Positions 26,012 to 34,512 of a stretch of DNA of 51,994 nucleotides are shown piece by piece (within the stretch, counting starts at the first letter, position 1; the number at the start of each line of letters is the position of its first letter). The notes below the pieces were generated by a model. It saw nothing but the letters and a program-made list of their open reading frames with translations, was not told the DNA's origin and did not search any database. The stretch is taken from the NCBI GenBank assembly GCA_001465015.1, contig LNEO01000273.1, positions 1-51,994 on the forward strand. Direction: 5' to 3'. The position numbers and the translations under genes were made by a program. The DNA is from Deltaproteobacteria bacterium Ga0077539 (GTDB lineage: Bacteria > Myxococcota_A > Polyangia > Polyangiales > Ga0077539).

Positions 26012-27133
26012 GTGGCGACACTGTCGTTGCGGTCGATCCGCAAGGTTCTTGGCGCAAACGCGATTCTCAAAGGAATCGACCTCGACGTTCAGAGCGGAGC
26101 GTTCGTCGTGCTCGTCGGCCCCTCTGGCTGCGGAAAGAGCACGCTGCTCCGAACGATCGCCGGTCTCGAGACGCCCGACGAGGGCTCGATCAAGCTCGAT
26201 GACAAAGACGTCACCCGCGCCGAGCCCCGCGAGCGCGACATCGCGATGGTCTTTCAGAGCTACGCGCTCTATCCGCACCTGACGGTGCGCGACAACCTCG
26301 CGTTTGGCCTCAGACTCCGCGGTGAGAGCGAGTCGAAAATCAAGGCTCGCGTCGACGAGGTCTCGCAGATGCTCGGGCTCGGAGCCTTGCTCGACCGGCT
26401 GCCCAAAGACATGAGCGGAGGCCAGCGCCAGCGCGTCGCCATGGGCCGCGCCATCGCGCGAAGACCCAAGCTCTTTCTCTTCGACGAGCCCCTCAGCAAC
26501 CTCGACGCCGCGCTTCGCAATCAAGTGCGCATCGAGATCAAGAAGCTCCACGCCTCGCTCGGCGCCACGATGATCTACGTGACGCACGACCAGGTCGAAG
26601 CGATGACGCTCGCCGACCAGCTCGTCGTGCTCAACAGCGGCAAGGTCGAGCAAAAGGGCCCTCCGCTCGAGGTGTACGCGCGGCCCGCGTCCAAGTTCGT
26701 CGCAGGATTCCTTGGGTCTCCGAGCATGAACTTCACCGACGCCGTCGTCAGCGACGACAGCACGAGCGCCGTCGCCACCGGCCTGAGGGCCCCCATCGAC
26801 CGGCAGCGCTTCGGCGCGCTCGAGCGCGGTCGCAAGGTCATCGTGGGGATCCGTCCGCACGACGTCACAGTGCGCAAAGGCGAGTCGTCCGCCCACGGAT
26901 ACCGCGACGGCGCTGCGCCCACCGAGATCATCGTCTCGGTCGAGGTGGTCGAGGCGATGGGCTTCGAAGCGTACGCGCACGGGCCCGTCGGCGGAGCGCC
27001 CTTCGTGGCGCGCGTCGAGGCGACGGCCGACGCGCTGCCGCGCCGCGGCGACAAGCTCGCGCTGAGCGTCGAGCCCGCGCACGTTCACCTCTTCGACCCA
27101 GAGTCCGGTCGCTCGCTGGAGGGCGCCTCGTGA
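26012..27133 (+). CDS. Carbohydrate-type ABC transporter ATPase (MalK/UgpC family)
   Basis: 373 aa from a GTG at 26012. ABC motifs are complete: Walker A GPSGCGKST (36-44), Q-loop in VFQSYALYPHLTV, signature MSGGQRQR, Walker B LFLFDEPLSNLD and the H-loop VTHDQVEA. A C-terminal ~130-residue OB/TOBE region (GIRPHDV, VVEAMGFEAYAHG, VEPAHVHLFDPE) is that of MalK/UgpC ATPases, which drive import of maltose, trehalose, glycerol-3-phosphate and similar compounds. Its stop overlaps the next gene (GTGA), giving a coupled three-gene operon. The exact sugar cannot be read from the sequence. Confidence 0.95.
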   Translation: MATLSLRSIRKVLGANAILKGIDLDVQSGAFVVLVGPSGCGKSTLLRTIAGLETPDEGSIKLDDKDVTRAEPRERDIAMVFQSYALYPHLTVRDNLAFGLRLRGESESKIKARVDEVSQMLGLGALLDRLPKDMSGGQRQRVAMGRAIARRPKLFLFDEPLSNLDAALRNQVRIEIKKLHASLGATMIYVTHDQVEAMTLADQLVVLNSGKVEQKGPPLEVYARPASKFVAGFLGSPSMNFTDAVVSDDSTSAVATGLRAPIDRQRFGALERGRKVIVGIRPHDVTVRKGESSAHGYRDGAAPTEIIVSVEVVEAMGFEAYAHGPVGGAPFVARVEATADALPRRGDKLALSVEPAHVHLFDPESGRSLEGAS

Positions 27134-29379
27134 ACGCTCGCGCCCTTCGCTGGACGCTCGCGGCGCGCGCCCGCCTCGCGCTGGCGCTCTTGTCGTGGCT
27201 CGTGTTGATTGTGTGTGCTGGCGAAGCGCAGGCGCAGCGCACGATCACCGTGTGGCACCCGTATCGCGGGGCCGAACAGCGGGCGTTCGATCAGGTGCTG
27301 CGGGCGTTCGAGCGCGATCGGCCCGGGGTGTCGGTGCAGACCCTCGCCGTTCCCTTCGACGCCTACGCGGCGAAGCTCGAGGCCGCCATCCCGCGCGGCA
27401 ACGGGCCAGACCTCTTCGTCGACGCGCACGAGCGAATCCCCAGCTACCTCGCGCGGCGCATCATCGTCAGCGCCGAGAGCGCCATCGCCGCGGTCCCGCG
27501 CACGAGCGATGGTCTCGATCTCGAGCCGATCGCCCTCGAAGCGGTGCAAGCCAACGGCGAGCGCTACGGCGTTCCGCTCTCGCTCAAGTGTCTCGCGCTG
27601 TTCGTCGACGAAGAGCTCTGGGAGCGCGCCGGACGGCCGTCGCTCGACTCGCTCGCGTCGATCGCGGCGGCGCGAACCTCGCTCCCGACCGGGGCCTACC
27701 CGCTCGTCTACTATGCGTCCAACGCGTATTTTCACAGCGCGATCCTCCACGGGCTCGGCGGGCAGCTCTTCGACCCGCAGCGCGGCGCGTACGCCTTCGA
27801 AGGCCCCGCGGCGCTCGAGTCGCTCGCGCTCGTGCAGCGGCTGCTCGCGGATCGCGTGATCCCTCCAGAGGTCGACGGAGCCTCGGTCACGCCGTACTTC
27901 CGCTCGGGCCGCGCGATGACGGTGATCTCGGGCCCGTGGCTCGTCGGCGAGCTCGGCGACGCTCGCCGTTATCGAGTCGCGGTCCTGCCCCGCGTTCGCG
28001 AGGGCGGCCGCGCGATGAGCCCGTTTGTCACCGTCGAAGTGGCGTTTCTCGCGAGCAACGCTCACGCTCCCGGACTCGCGGCAGAGCTCGCTACCTTCCT
28101 CGCCTCGCCCGAGGCCGCCCGGCTTCGCGCGTCGGTCGGTCGCCAGGTCGTCGCGACGCGCTCGGTCTGGTCCGAAGCCGAACTCGCAAACGACCCCGTC
28201 CTCGCAGCGTTTCGACGGGCGGCCAACGCTGGCCGCGTCATGCCCACGCACAACAACATGCGCCTGTCGTGGGAGCCCGCCAATCAAGCGATCCGCCGGG
28301 CGCTTCGTGACCCGCAAGCGACGCGCGTCGCCGTCGAGCAAGGCCGCCGTCGCTACGACGACGCGAGCCGCCCGCTGCCCGCGAAGCGCTCTGCGTTGCC
28401 CCTGCAGCTCACCCTCGGCGCCCTCGCGCTCGCGCTCGCGTTTCGCTCGGTGCAGCGCGCGAGGGACCCAGAGTTTCGCGCGGCGGTGAAGCGCTCGGTG
28501 CCCGCGTACGCGTATGTCACCCACGCGGTCGTGATCGTCGCCCTGCTCGTCGTGCTGCCGCTCGTGCTCGGCGCGACGACGTCTCTCTACGCGGGACGAG
28601 ACGGCGCGCTCGAATACGTGGGCGGCGCGAACTACTGGGACATCATCACCGCGCGGGGGGGCTCGCTCTTCGCGTCGGGGACCTTCTACACGGTGCTGCT
28701 CGTCACGGTGCTCTGGACGATCGCCAACCTCACGTTGCACGTCTCGATCGGCGTCGTGCTCGCGATCATCCTGTCGCGACCGCTGCTCAAGCTCCGCGCG
28801 ATCTACCGCGTGCTCTTGATCATCCCGTGGGCGGTGCCCTCGTACGTCACGGCCCTCGCGTGGAAGGGCATGTTTCACCGCCAAACGGGCGCGATGAACG
28901 CGATTCTCGCGGCGCTCGGCGTCGAGCCCATCTCGTGGTTCGCGCAGTTTTCGACGGCGTTTACGGCGAACGTGGTGACCAACACGTGGCTGGGCTTTCC
29001 GTTCATGATGGTGGTGACGATCGGCGCGCTGGCGGCGATCCCCAAGGACCTCTACGAGGCGGCCGAGGTCGACGGCGCCACGCCCTGGCAGCAGTTTCGA
29101 CACATCACGTTGCCGTTGCTCAGGCCCACGCTGTTGCCCGCGGTCTCGATGGGCGCGGTCTGGACGTTCAACCAGTTCAACGTGATCTTTCTGGTGTCCG
29201 GCGGCGAGCCTGACGGAGCCACGGAGATCCTCGTGACCGAGGCGTATCGCTGGGCGTTTACGCGGCAAGCGCAGTACGGCTACGCCGCGGCGTACGCCGT
29301 CTTGATCTTCGGCGTCCTCGTCTTGGGAACGCGCCTCCTCGAACGACTGACGCTCGGCAAGCAGGGAGGTGGCAAGTGA
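27130..29379 (+). CDS. Fusion of extracellular solute-binding protein (family 1) and MalF-type ABC permease
   Basis: 749 aa from a GTG overlapping the ATPase stop. A signal peptide/anchor (LALALLSWLVLIVCAGEAQA) precedes a family-1 binding protein from ~36 to ~415 (TITVWHPYRGAEQRAFDQVL, GPDLFVDAHERI, VISGPWLVGEL). A helix at ~425-440 then crosses the membrane, a short basic loop follows, and from ~465 a full MalF-like permease begins. The permease has the EAA loop EAAEVDGATPWQQF in its last third, where the ATPase docks. Binding protein and permease are normally separate proteins; here one polypeptide holds the binder next to its channel. The frame is continuous with no sign of a missing stop. 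Followed by the second permease, overlapping by 4 nt. Confidence 0.93.
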   Translation: MNARALRWTLAARARLALALLSWLVLIVCAGEAQAQRTITVWHPYRGAEQRAFDQVLRAFERDRPGVSVQTLAVPFDAYAAKLEAAIPRGNGPDLFVDAHERIPSYLARRIIVSAESAIAAVPRTSDGLDLEPIALEAVQANGERYGVPLSLKCLALFVDEELWERAGRPSLDSLASIAAARTSLPTGAYPLVYYASNAYFHSAILHGLGGQLFDPQRGAYAFEGPAALESLALVQRLLADRVIPPEVDGASVTPYFRSGRAMTVISGPWLVGELGDARRYRVAVLPRVREGGRAMSPFVTVEVAFLASNAHAPGLAAELATFLASPEAARLRASVGRQVVATRSVWSEAELANDPVLAAFRRAANAGRVMPTHNNMRLSWEPANQAIRRALRDPQATRVAVEQGRRRYDDASRPLPAKRSALPLQLTLGALALALAFRSVQRARDPEFRAAVKRSVPAYAYVTHAVVIVALLVVLPLVLGATTSLYAGRDGALEYVGGANYWDIITARGGSLFASGTFYTVLLVTVLWTIANLTLHVSIGVVLAIILSRPLLKLRAIYRVLLIIPWAVPSYVTALAWKGMFHRQTGAMNAILAALGVEPISWFAQFSTAFTANVVTNTWLGFPFMMVVTIGALAAIPKDLYEAAEVDGATPWQQFRHITLPLLRPTLLPAVSMGAVWTFNQFNVIFLVSGGEPDGATEILVTEAYRWAFTRQAQYGYAAAYAVLIFGVLVLGTRLLERLTLGKQGGGK

Positions 29380-30236
29380 GCGCTTCGCGCAAGGGGCCGG
29401 CCTGGCTCGAACCGCTGTCACACCTCGTGCTGCTCGCCGCCGTCGCGTTCGCGCTCTATCCAGTGCTGTGGGTGGTGTCGCTGGCGCTCGACGGCGTGCA
29501 GCGCCCGGTCGCGCGCGCGATCCCGTGGCCAGATTCGCCTTCGCTCGACAATTTTCGGGCGATTCTCTTCGCGCGCGGAAGCAGCGGCGAGTGGCTCTTC
29601 GTCCGTCAGCTCACCAACTCGATCGTGATCAGCGCCGCCACGGCGCTCACGGCGATCGGCATCGCGACGCCCGCGGCCTACGCGCTCGCGCGCTTCCCGG
29701 ATTTCGTGGGCGCCAAGGGAGGAACCAAGGCGCTGCTCGCGACGCAGATGTTTCCTGGCGTGGCCAGCGCGGTGCCGCTGTACATGCTGCTCGACAAGCT
29801 GCGCTTGCTCGACACGCGCTCGGGCCTGGTGCTCGTGTACGCGACGACGGCCGTTCCGTTCGCGATCTTTCAGCTGCGCGGGGCGTTCGAGACGATCCCG
29901 AAGGACCTCGAGGAGGCGGCGATGGTGGACGGCGCCACACGTTTTCAAGCCTTCATCAAGGTCGTGCTCCCCGCGGCGCGCCCGGCGCTCGCGGTCACCG
30001 CCCTCTTCGCCTTCATGTCCGCGTGGAACGAGTTCATCCTCGCGGCCACCTTCCTCTCGCGCGAGAGCGCCTTCACCCTTCCCGTCGCGCTTCAGCGTCA
30101 CGTGGGCGAGTTCGACGCGGCGTGGGGCAAATTCGCGGCCGGATCGATCATCGTGAGCGTCCCGGTGATGGCCCTCTTCTACGCGCTGCAGAAGAACCTC
30201 GTCGGCGGGCTCACCTCCGGCGGCGTGAAGGGCTGA
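29376..30236 (+). CDS. ABC transporter permease (MalG-type)
   Basis: 286 aa from a GTG overlapping the upstream stop (GTGA). Six membrane helices are visible, starting VLLAAVAFALYPVLWVV and ending near IIVSVPVMALFYALQ. The EAA motif is EEAAMVDGATRFQAF in the last cytoplasmic loop. A MalG-like periplasmic segment carries DGVQRPVARAIPWPD. With the upstream fused binding protein-permease and the MalK-like ATPase it completes an importer of one MalF-type and one MalG-type permease and an ATPase. No separate binding protein gene is present, consistent with the fusion. Confidence 0.94.
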   Translation: MSASRKGPAWLEPLSHLVLLAAVAFALYPVLWVVSLALDGVQRPVARAIPWPDSPSLDNFRAILFARGSSGEWLFVRQLTNSIVISAATALTAIGIATPAAYALARFPDFVGAKGGTKALLATQMFPGVASAVPLYMLLDKLRLLDTRSGLVLVYATTAVPFAIFQLRGAFETIPKDLEEAAMVDGATRFQAFIKVVLPAARPALAVTALFAFMSAWNEFILAATFLSRESAFTLPVALQRHVGEFDAAWGKFAAGSIIVSVPVMALFYALQKNLVGGLTSGGVKG

Positions 30237-30254
30237 CGCCGACGGGCGATTCGT

Positions 30255-30650
30255 CTACGGGCTCGGCAGCTCGCGCTTCTGGCCGTCGGCGTCGAGCGCG
30301 ACGAAGACAAACGTCGCCTCCGTGACCTTGTGACGTTCGTCCTGATCGCGCGGGCGGCGATAGGCGACCACGTGAATGGTCATCGAGGTCCGGCCGCTCT
30401 TGACCAACTCGGCCCAGAGCGAGACCTCGTCGCCGACGCGCACGGGCTTGTGAAACTCCATGCCCGCGACGGCGAGCGTGGCGCACCGTCCCCTCGCCCG
30501 CCGTACGGCGATCGTCGCGGCCGCGAGGTCCATCTGCGCCATCAGCCAGCCGCCGAAGATGTCACCCGCGGGGTTGGTGTCGCAGGGCATCGCGACCGTT
30601 CGAATCACGGGCTCGGTGCGCAGCAGTCGATCGTCGTCCGATTCGGTCAT
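30255..30650 (-). CDS. Acyl-CoA thioesterase, hotdog fold (YciA-like)
   Basis: 131 aa from the ATG at 30650 (MTESDDDRLLRTEPV). It carries the YciA signature NPAGDIFGGWLMAQMDLAAA, with the catalytic Asp in the GDIFGG turn region, and the hotdog strands EFHKPVRVGDEVSLWAELV and EATFVFVALDADGQ. YciA-type enzymes hydrolyse short to medium acyl-CoAs in the cytoplasm. The length is normal for the family. It is convergent with the ABC operon (18 bp between stops) and 29 bp downstream of a gene on the same strand. Confidence 0.93.
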   Translation of the reverse strand: MTESDDDRLLRTEPVIRTVAMPCDTNPAGDIFGGWLMAQMDLAAATIAVRRARGRCATLAVAGMEFHKPVRVGDEVSLWAELVKSGRTSMTIHVVAYRRPRDQDERHKVTEATFVFVALDADGQKRELPSP

Positions 30651-30679
30651 CGAGTTCGCTCCGTCGCGCCACGATACTC

Positions 30680-31231
30680 CTAACGACGTCGAATGCGGTC
30701 GAGGTGCGTGACGTACCAGCGATCGCCCCAGTGAATGAGCACGTGCGTTCGAAGCGCAATGTCTCGACCGCCTGCGCGCACTACGAGCCTGGACCCGTAG
30801 CAGCTCCAGTATGGCAGCCGATTGGCCTCGCGGCCGATGGGCATCCAGACGCACGAGCGCGAGGGCTCGAAGCGTACGAACTCCGCTCGAAGTCCTCGGG
30901 GCAGCTGCGAGCGGTACGTCTCGATGTCTCGTCGGTACTCGCGGATGAGCTGCGCATGATAGCCGCGAGCGCCGCTCATGTCCTTGATCGCCAAAAAGGG
31001 CTCGAGCGGAAGAAAGAAATCCAGCGCCACGTCCGCCGAACCGCCGTTGAGCGCCTCGACCAGGTGGCGAGCGCGGTCGCCCACGTCTCCTGGAGGCGGG
31101 CGCGTCGGCGCGCTGCGCAACGCCGCGGCGTTGTTCGCGGGAATCTCGATGTTGGGCCAGCGATCGGCGAGGGCATCGGCGCTCGCGAGCGCGACGGTCA
31201 GGGCGAGGGCTCCGAGGGGCTTGGCGTTCAC
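30680..31231 (-). CDS. Exported protein of unknown function
   Basis: 183 aa from a GTG at 31231, chosen because it begins a short signal peptide (VNAKPLGALALTVALASADALA). The mature part has a helical half (GDVGDRARHLVEALNGGSADVALDFF) and a C-terminal beta-rich half ending WGDRWYVTHLDRIRRR, with two Cys (SCVWMP and WSCYG). This plan is common for SnoaL-like or small periplasmic binding domains, but I cannot assign a family. It sits 29 bp upstream of the thioesterase gene and is divergent from the epimerase gene. Confidence 0.65.
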   Translation of the reverse strand: MNAKPLGALALTVALASADALADRWPNIEIPANNAAALRSAPTRPPPGDVGDRARHLVEALNGGSADVALDFFLPLEPFLAIKDMSGARGYHAQLIREYRRDIETYRSQLPRGLRAEFVRFEPSRSCVWMPIGREANRLPYWSCYGSRLVVRAGGRDIALRTHVLIHWGDRWYVTHLDRIRRR

Positions 31232-31285
31232 GGGTGACGAGGGGTGTACCTCGTTCGCGCCGCGCTGTGATACTCGCCCCTGGCA

Positions 31286-32281
31286 ATGGCGACACTCCTT
31301 GTCACAGGCGCGACCGGCTTTCTCGGTCGACACACCGTGCGAGCGCTGAGAGCGCGAGGTCACAACGTCCGAGCGATGGCGCGCAATCCGCCGAAGGACG
31401 TCGCGCGCACCTTCGGAGAGCCCGCGAGCGATGGGTTGGTCATCGTGCGCGGCGACGTTCACGACGAGCGAGCGCTCGACGAGGCCATGAAGGGCGTCGA
31501 GGGCGTCTTTCACCTGGCGGGGATGGTCTCGCGCAAACCCGAGGACGCCGAAGCGCTCTTTCGCGCGCACGTCGATGGCACGCGCGCCGTCGTCGCCAGC
31601 GCCCGACGGGCAGGAGCGCGTCGCTTCGTGCTGGCGAGCACGAGCGGGACGATCGCCATCTCGAGCGAGGCGACGATCGCGACCGAGACCGACGATCCCC
31701 CGGTCGAGTGGCTCTCGAAGCTCCCGTACTACCGGGCGAAATGGATCGCCGAAAAGGAGACGCTCGCGGCCAACGCCGCGGGGTTCGAAATCGTGTGCGT
31801 GAATCCATCGCTCTTGCTCGGGCCCGGCGACGCGTTCGGCTCTTCGACCGACGACGTCCGCAAGTTTCTCGATCGGGCGATCCCCGCGACGCCGCGGGGC
31901 GGACTCGCGTTCGTGGACGCGAGAGACGCGGCCGAAGCGCTCGCGCTCGCCTACGAGAAGGGCCGCGCTGGACAGCGCTACCTGATCAACGCCGCCAACA
32001 TGACGGTGAAGGACTTCTTCGCGCGGCTCGAGCGGATCTCGGGCGTCGCGGCGCCGATGATGGCGCTGCCGAAGTCGCCGCTGGCCGCGAAGCTCGGGAC
32101 CGAGCTGTTCTCGAAGGCCGTTCGAGCGATCGGCGGCGATCCGCCGGTGGACGCGGTGAGCGTCGAGATGGCGCAGCTCTACTGGTACGCGAGCAGCGAG
32201 AAGGCCGAGCGTGAGCTCGGCTGGAGCGCGCGGGACCCGAACGAGACCCTCGCCGACACCGTCCGCGACCTGCGGACGTGA
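31286..32281 (+). CDS. NAD(P)-dependent epimerase/reductase (extended SDR, dihydroflavonol-reductase-like)
   Basis: 331 aa, ATG start. The Rossmann nucleotide motif is TGATGFLG at 7-14, followed by RGDVHD, HLAGMVS, the catalytic Ser in LASTSG and a YYRAKW sequence that provides the YxxxK pair. A proline-gated substrate loop (VNPSLLLGPGD) and C-terminal VDARDAAEAL match dihydroflavonol-4-reductase/3-beta-HSD-like SDRs. It reduces or oxidises a carbonyl or hydroxyl group using NAD(P)H in the cytoplasm; the substrate is unknown. It is tail to tail with the TDH-like gene. Confidence 0.9.
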   Translation: MATLLVTGATGFLGRHTVRALRARGHNVRAMARNPPKDVARTFGEPASDGLVIVRGDVHDERALDEAMKGVEGVFHLAGMVSRKPEDAEALFRAHVDGTRAVVASARRAGARRFVLASTSGTIAISSEATIATETDDPPVEWLSKLPYYRAKWIAEKETLAANAAGFEIVCVNPSLLLGPGDAFGSSTDDVRKFLDRAIPATPRGGLAFVDARDAAEALALAYEKGRAGQRYLINAANMTVKDFFARLERISGVAAPMMALPKSPLAAKLGTELFSKAVRAIGGDPPVDAVSVEMAQLYWYASSEKAERELGWSARDPNETLADTVRDLRT

Positions 32282-32321
32282 GCGCTTTCGACGCGCTAGC
32301 GCGTTGAATTGTTGTGCGCGA

Positions 32322-33374
32322 CTACGAGTAGCGCTTGCGCACGTTGGGCAAGAGGTACTCGTCCATCATGCGCTCGAGCGAGTACTTCGCGCTCCAGCCC
32401 CAGTCCGCGCGAGCGAGCGAGTCGTCGAGCTGCTCGGGCCAGGAGTCGACGATTCCCTGTCGCTTGGGGTGCGGGTCGTAGCTGACAGAAGCCTTGGGAA
32501 AGGCGCTCAGAACCGCGCGAGAAAACTCTTCGGGCGTCGGATTGAACGCCGTGACGTTGTAGACGACCGAGCTCAGCTTCGCGCCGTCGGCAGCGGCGAG
32601 GTCGAGCAGCGCGTCGACGGCGTCGGGCATCGCCATGAACGGAATCCGTGTGTCTCCGCGCACGAAGCACGCATAGTCCTTGGACTGCGCGGCGGCGTGG
32701 AGCATCTCGGGCAGATAGTCGCTCGTGCCCCCGCTCGGCACCGTGAAGGCCGAGATGATCCCGGGAAACCGAATCGAACGAAAATCGATCCCTGGCGGGT
32801 TCGGCTCTTGCGAGAGCTGTCGGTAGTGCCGCGCGAAATAGCGGCCGAGGTGCTCTCCGTACAGCTTGTTGACGCCGTACATCGTCGTCGGCGTGTTGAA
32901 CTGCGACTCGTTCACCGCGCCGGCGCGGCGCTTTTCGACGAGCGACGGCAGTCCATAGGCCGCGATCGAGCTCGGAAAGAGAAACGAGACCCGCTCTCCG
33001 CGCCGGGCCGAGCGGCTCATCGCGAACGAGAGCGCTCGAAGCGTCCCGTCGACGTTGACCGACTGGGCGCGCTCGGGGTGTTTTTCGCTGGAGGTCGAGA
33101 GCATCGCCGCCAGGTGGTAGACCGCTCGAACGTCGTATTGCTCACCAACGCGCTCGAACGTCGCCGGGTCGGTGACGTCGCCGACGACGACCTGCGCGCA
33201 GCGGCTCGCCACGGGCGCGTCGAGCTCGCGCAGGTCCATCGCGATCACCGCGTCGCGACCATGTTCAGTCAGCCGCTCGATCAGCGCGTGGCCGATCTCG
33301 CCGTTTGCCCCCGTAATCACTACTGCGCTCTGTGACGGCACGTCGCCGAGACCTCCTGCGTCCGCTCGATCCAT
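32322..33374 (-). CDS. NAD-dependent epimerase-type L-threonine 3-dehydrogenase-like protein
   Basis: 350 aa from the ATG at 33374. The Rossmann motif TGANGEIG is at ~21-28. Catalytic residues are the Ser of FPSSIAAYG and Y-x3-K in MYGVNKLYGEHLGRYF. The block DFRSIRFPGIISA, the SGGTSDYLPEMLHAA segment and IPFMAMPDAVDALL are the hallmarks of SDR-type threonine dehydrogenases (as in Flavobacterium and Thermoplasma), which oxidise threonine to 2-amino-3-ketobutyrate. The length is slightly above the usual ~315-320 because of an N-terminal extension. No kbl (2-amino-3-ketobutyrate lyase) gene is nearby, so the substrate should be treated as likely, not proven. Confidence 0.85.
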   Translation of the reverse strand: MDRADAGGLGDVPSQSAVVITGANGEIGHALIERLTEHGRDAVIAMDLRELDAPVASRCAQVVVGDVTDPATFERVGEQYDVRAVYHLAAMLSTSSEKHPERAQSVNVDGTLRALSFAMSRSARRGERVSFLFPSSIAAYGLPSLVEKRRAGAVNESQFNTPTTMYGVNKLYGEHLGRYFARHYRQLSQEPNPPGIDFRSIRFPGIISAFTVPSGGTSDYLPEMLHAAAQSKDYACFVRGDTRIPFMAMPDAVDALLDLAAADGAKLSSVVYNVTAFNPTPEEFSRAVLSAFPKASVSYDPHPKRQGIVDSWPEQLDDSLARADWGWSAKYSLERMMDEYLLPNVRKRYS

Positions 33375-33666
33375 GCATCCGAGCGTCAACGGGCGCGGAT
33401 TGGAGCACGAGGGACACGCGCAGTCACCGCAGATCGAATTCGCCGCGGAAATTGCCAGCAGAACTTGACGCGCAGTGTCAGCGCGGACGCGGCGCGGCGA
33501 CGAGCCGCGGGCCGTGGCGGCGAACCTTCGCGGATCGCTCGATGCAACGCGCGCTTGATCGCTCTTTCTAGATGGCGTAGCACCCCCCACCGCCCGTGCG
33601 ATTCGTGACGCAGTGAATCGAACTCGCCTGACGGCCGTCTCATCCCCCGCTCCTCTTGTGCGACGC

Positions 33667-34470
33667 ATGAACGAACGAACCGACCGCACCCAACGCAAAG
33701 ACCCGCCGCGCTGGAGCCCACTGCGCATCGTCGCCCACGGCACCGCCGCCCTCTGCGTCGCGATCGCCGCGCCGCGCGTCTACGCGCAAGCGCGCGTCGT
33801 CGCCGTGGTGGATCTGCAGCGCGCGGCGGGCGAGACCAACGAGGGACGCAACGCGCTCAACGCGTTGAAGGTGCAGGTCGACCGCGCCGAAGCGCGCCTC
33901 GCACCGCAGGCCAAGACGCTCGAAGGGCTGAAGAAGCGCCTCGAGGCCCACCGCGGCCCGCCGACGCCGGCGATCCAGCAGGTCTATCAGCGGTACGTCG
34001 CGGCGGCGCAGGCCTTCGAAGGTCAGCGGCAGCAGCTCACGCAGGACCTTCAGGGCCAGCAGCAGCAGACCGTTCAGGCGATCCTGACGAAGATGACGCC
34101 CATCATGCGCGAGCTCGCGCAGTCGCAGGGCTATCAGATCATCGTGGACGCGACGGCGGTGCACTACGTTCCGACGCACCTGAACCTCACGGATCAGGCG
34201 ATCGAGCTCTACAACCGACGCAACCCTGCGGCCCTGGTGATCCCCGACGGCGGAGCGGCGACGGGCTCGCTCTTGGGTTCGGACGGAGGCCTCGGCCTCA
34301 CGATCAACACCTCGCGGGCCACCACGATTGCTCCGGGTGCCGTGCAAGCCGCGACCAGCCGTGACGCAGGAGCAGCGAGCGCGCCAGCTTCGGGCAACAC
34401 CGGCACGACGAGCACCGCGGGCGGGGCGGGGCTCTCGCCGGTGTTCTTCCGCCGCGACGCGGGGCGCTGA
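33667..34470 (+). CDS. OmpH/Skp-like periplasmic chaperone
   Basis: 267 aa from the ATG at 33667; an in-frame upstream GTG at 33613 adds 18 residues before the signal peptide and is less likely. Signal peptide: HGTAALCVAIAAPRVYA. The core (~46-180) has the OmpH pattern: a strand VVAVVDLQRAAGET, two long basic/Gln-rich coiled-coil helices (QRQQLTQDLQGQQQQ), a closing helix and the strand YQIIVDATAVHYV. It ends with a ~65-residue Ala/Gly/Thr tail (SGNTGTTSTAGG). Skp-type proteins carry unfolded outer-membrane proteins across the periplasm. The Gly/Ala tail is extra. Convergent with the S9 peptidase gene. Confidence 0.85.
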   Translation: MNERTDRTQRKDPPRWSPLRIVAHGTAALCVAIAAPRVYAQARVVAVVDLQRAAGETNEGRNALNALKVQVDRAEARLAPQAKTLEGLKKRLEAHRGPPTPAIQQVYQRYVAAAQAFEGQRQQLTQDLQGQQQQTVQAILTKMTPIMRELAQSQGYQIIVDATAVHYVPTHLNLTDQAIELYNRRNPAALVIPDGGAATGSLLGSDGGLGLTINTSRATTIAPGAVQAATSRDAGAASAPASGNTGTTSTAGGAGLSPVFFRRDAGR

Positions 34471-34512
34471 GCCGCTCAGGCTGCGGAAGCGACGCCCCCC
34501 ACGCGGCGCTCG

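Noticed and set aside
27085..29421. A 778-codon antisense frame over the fused ABC gene
   Set aside because: Composition (Arg/Asp/His/Glu) and complete overlap with a confidently identified gene mark it as a shadow.
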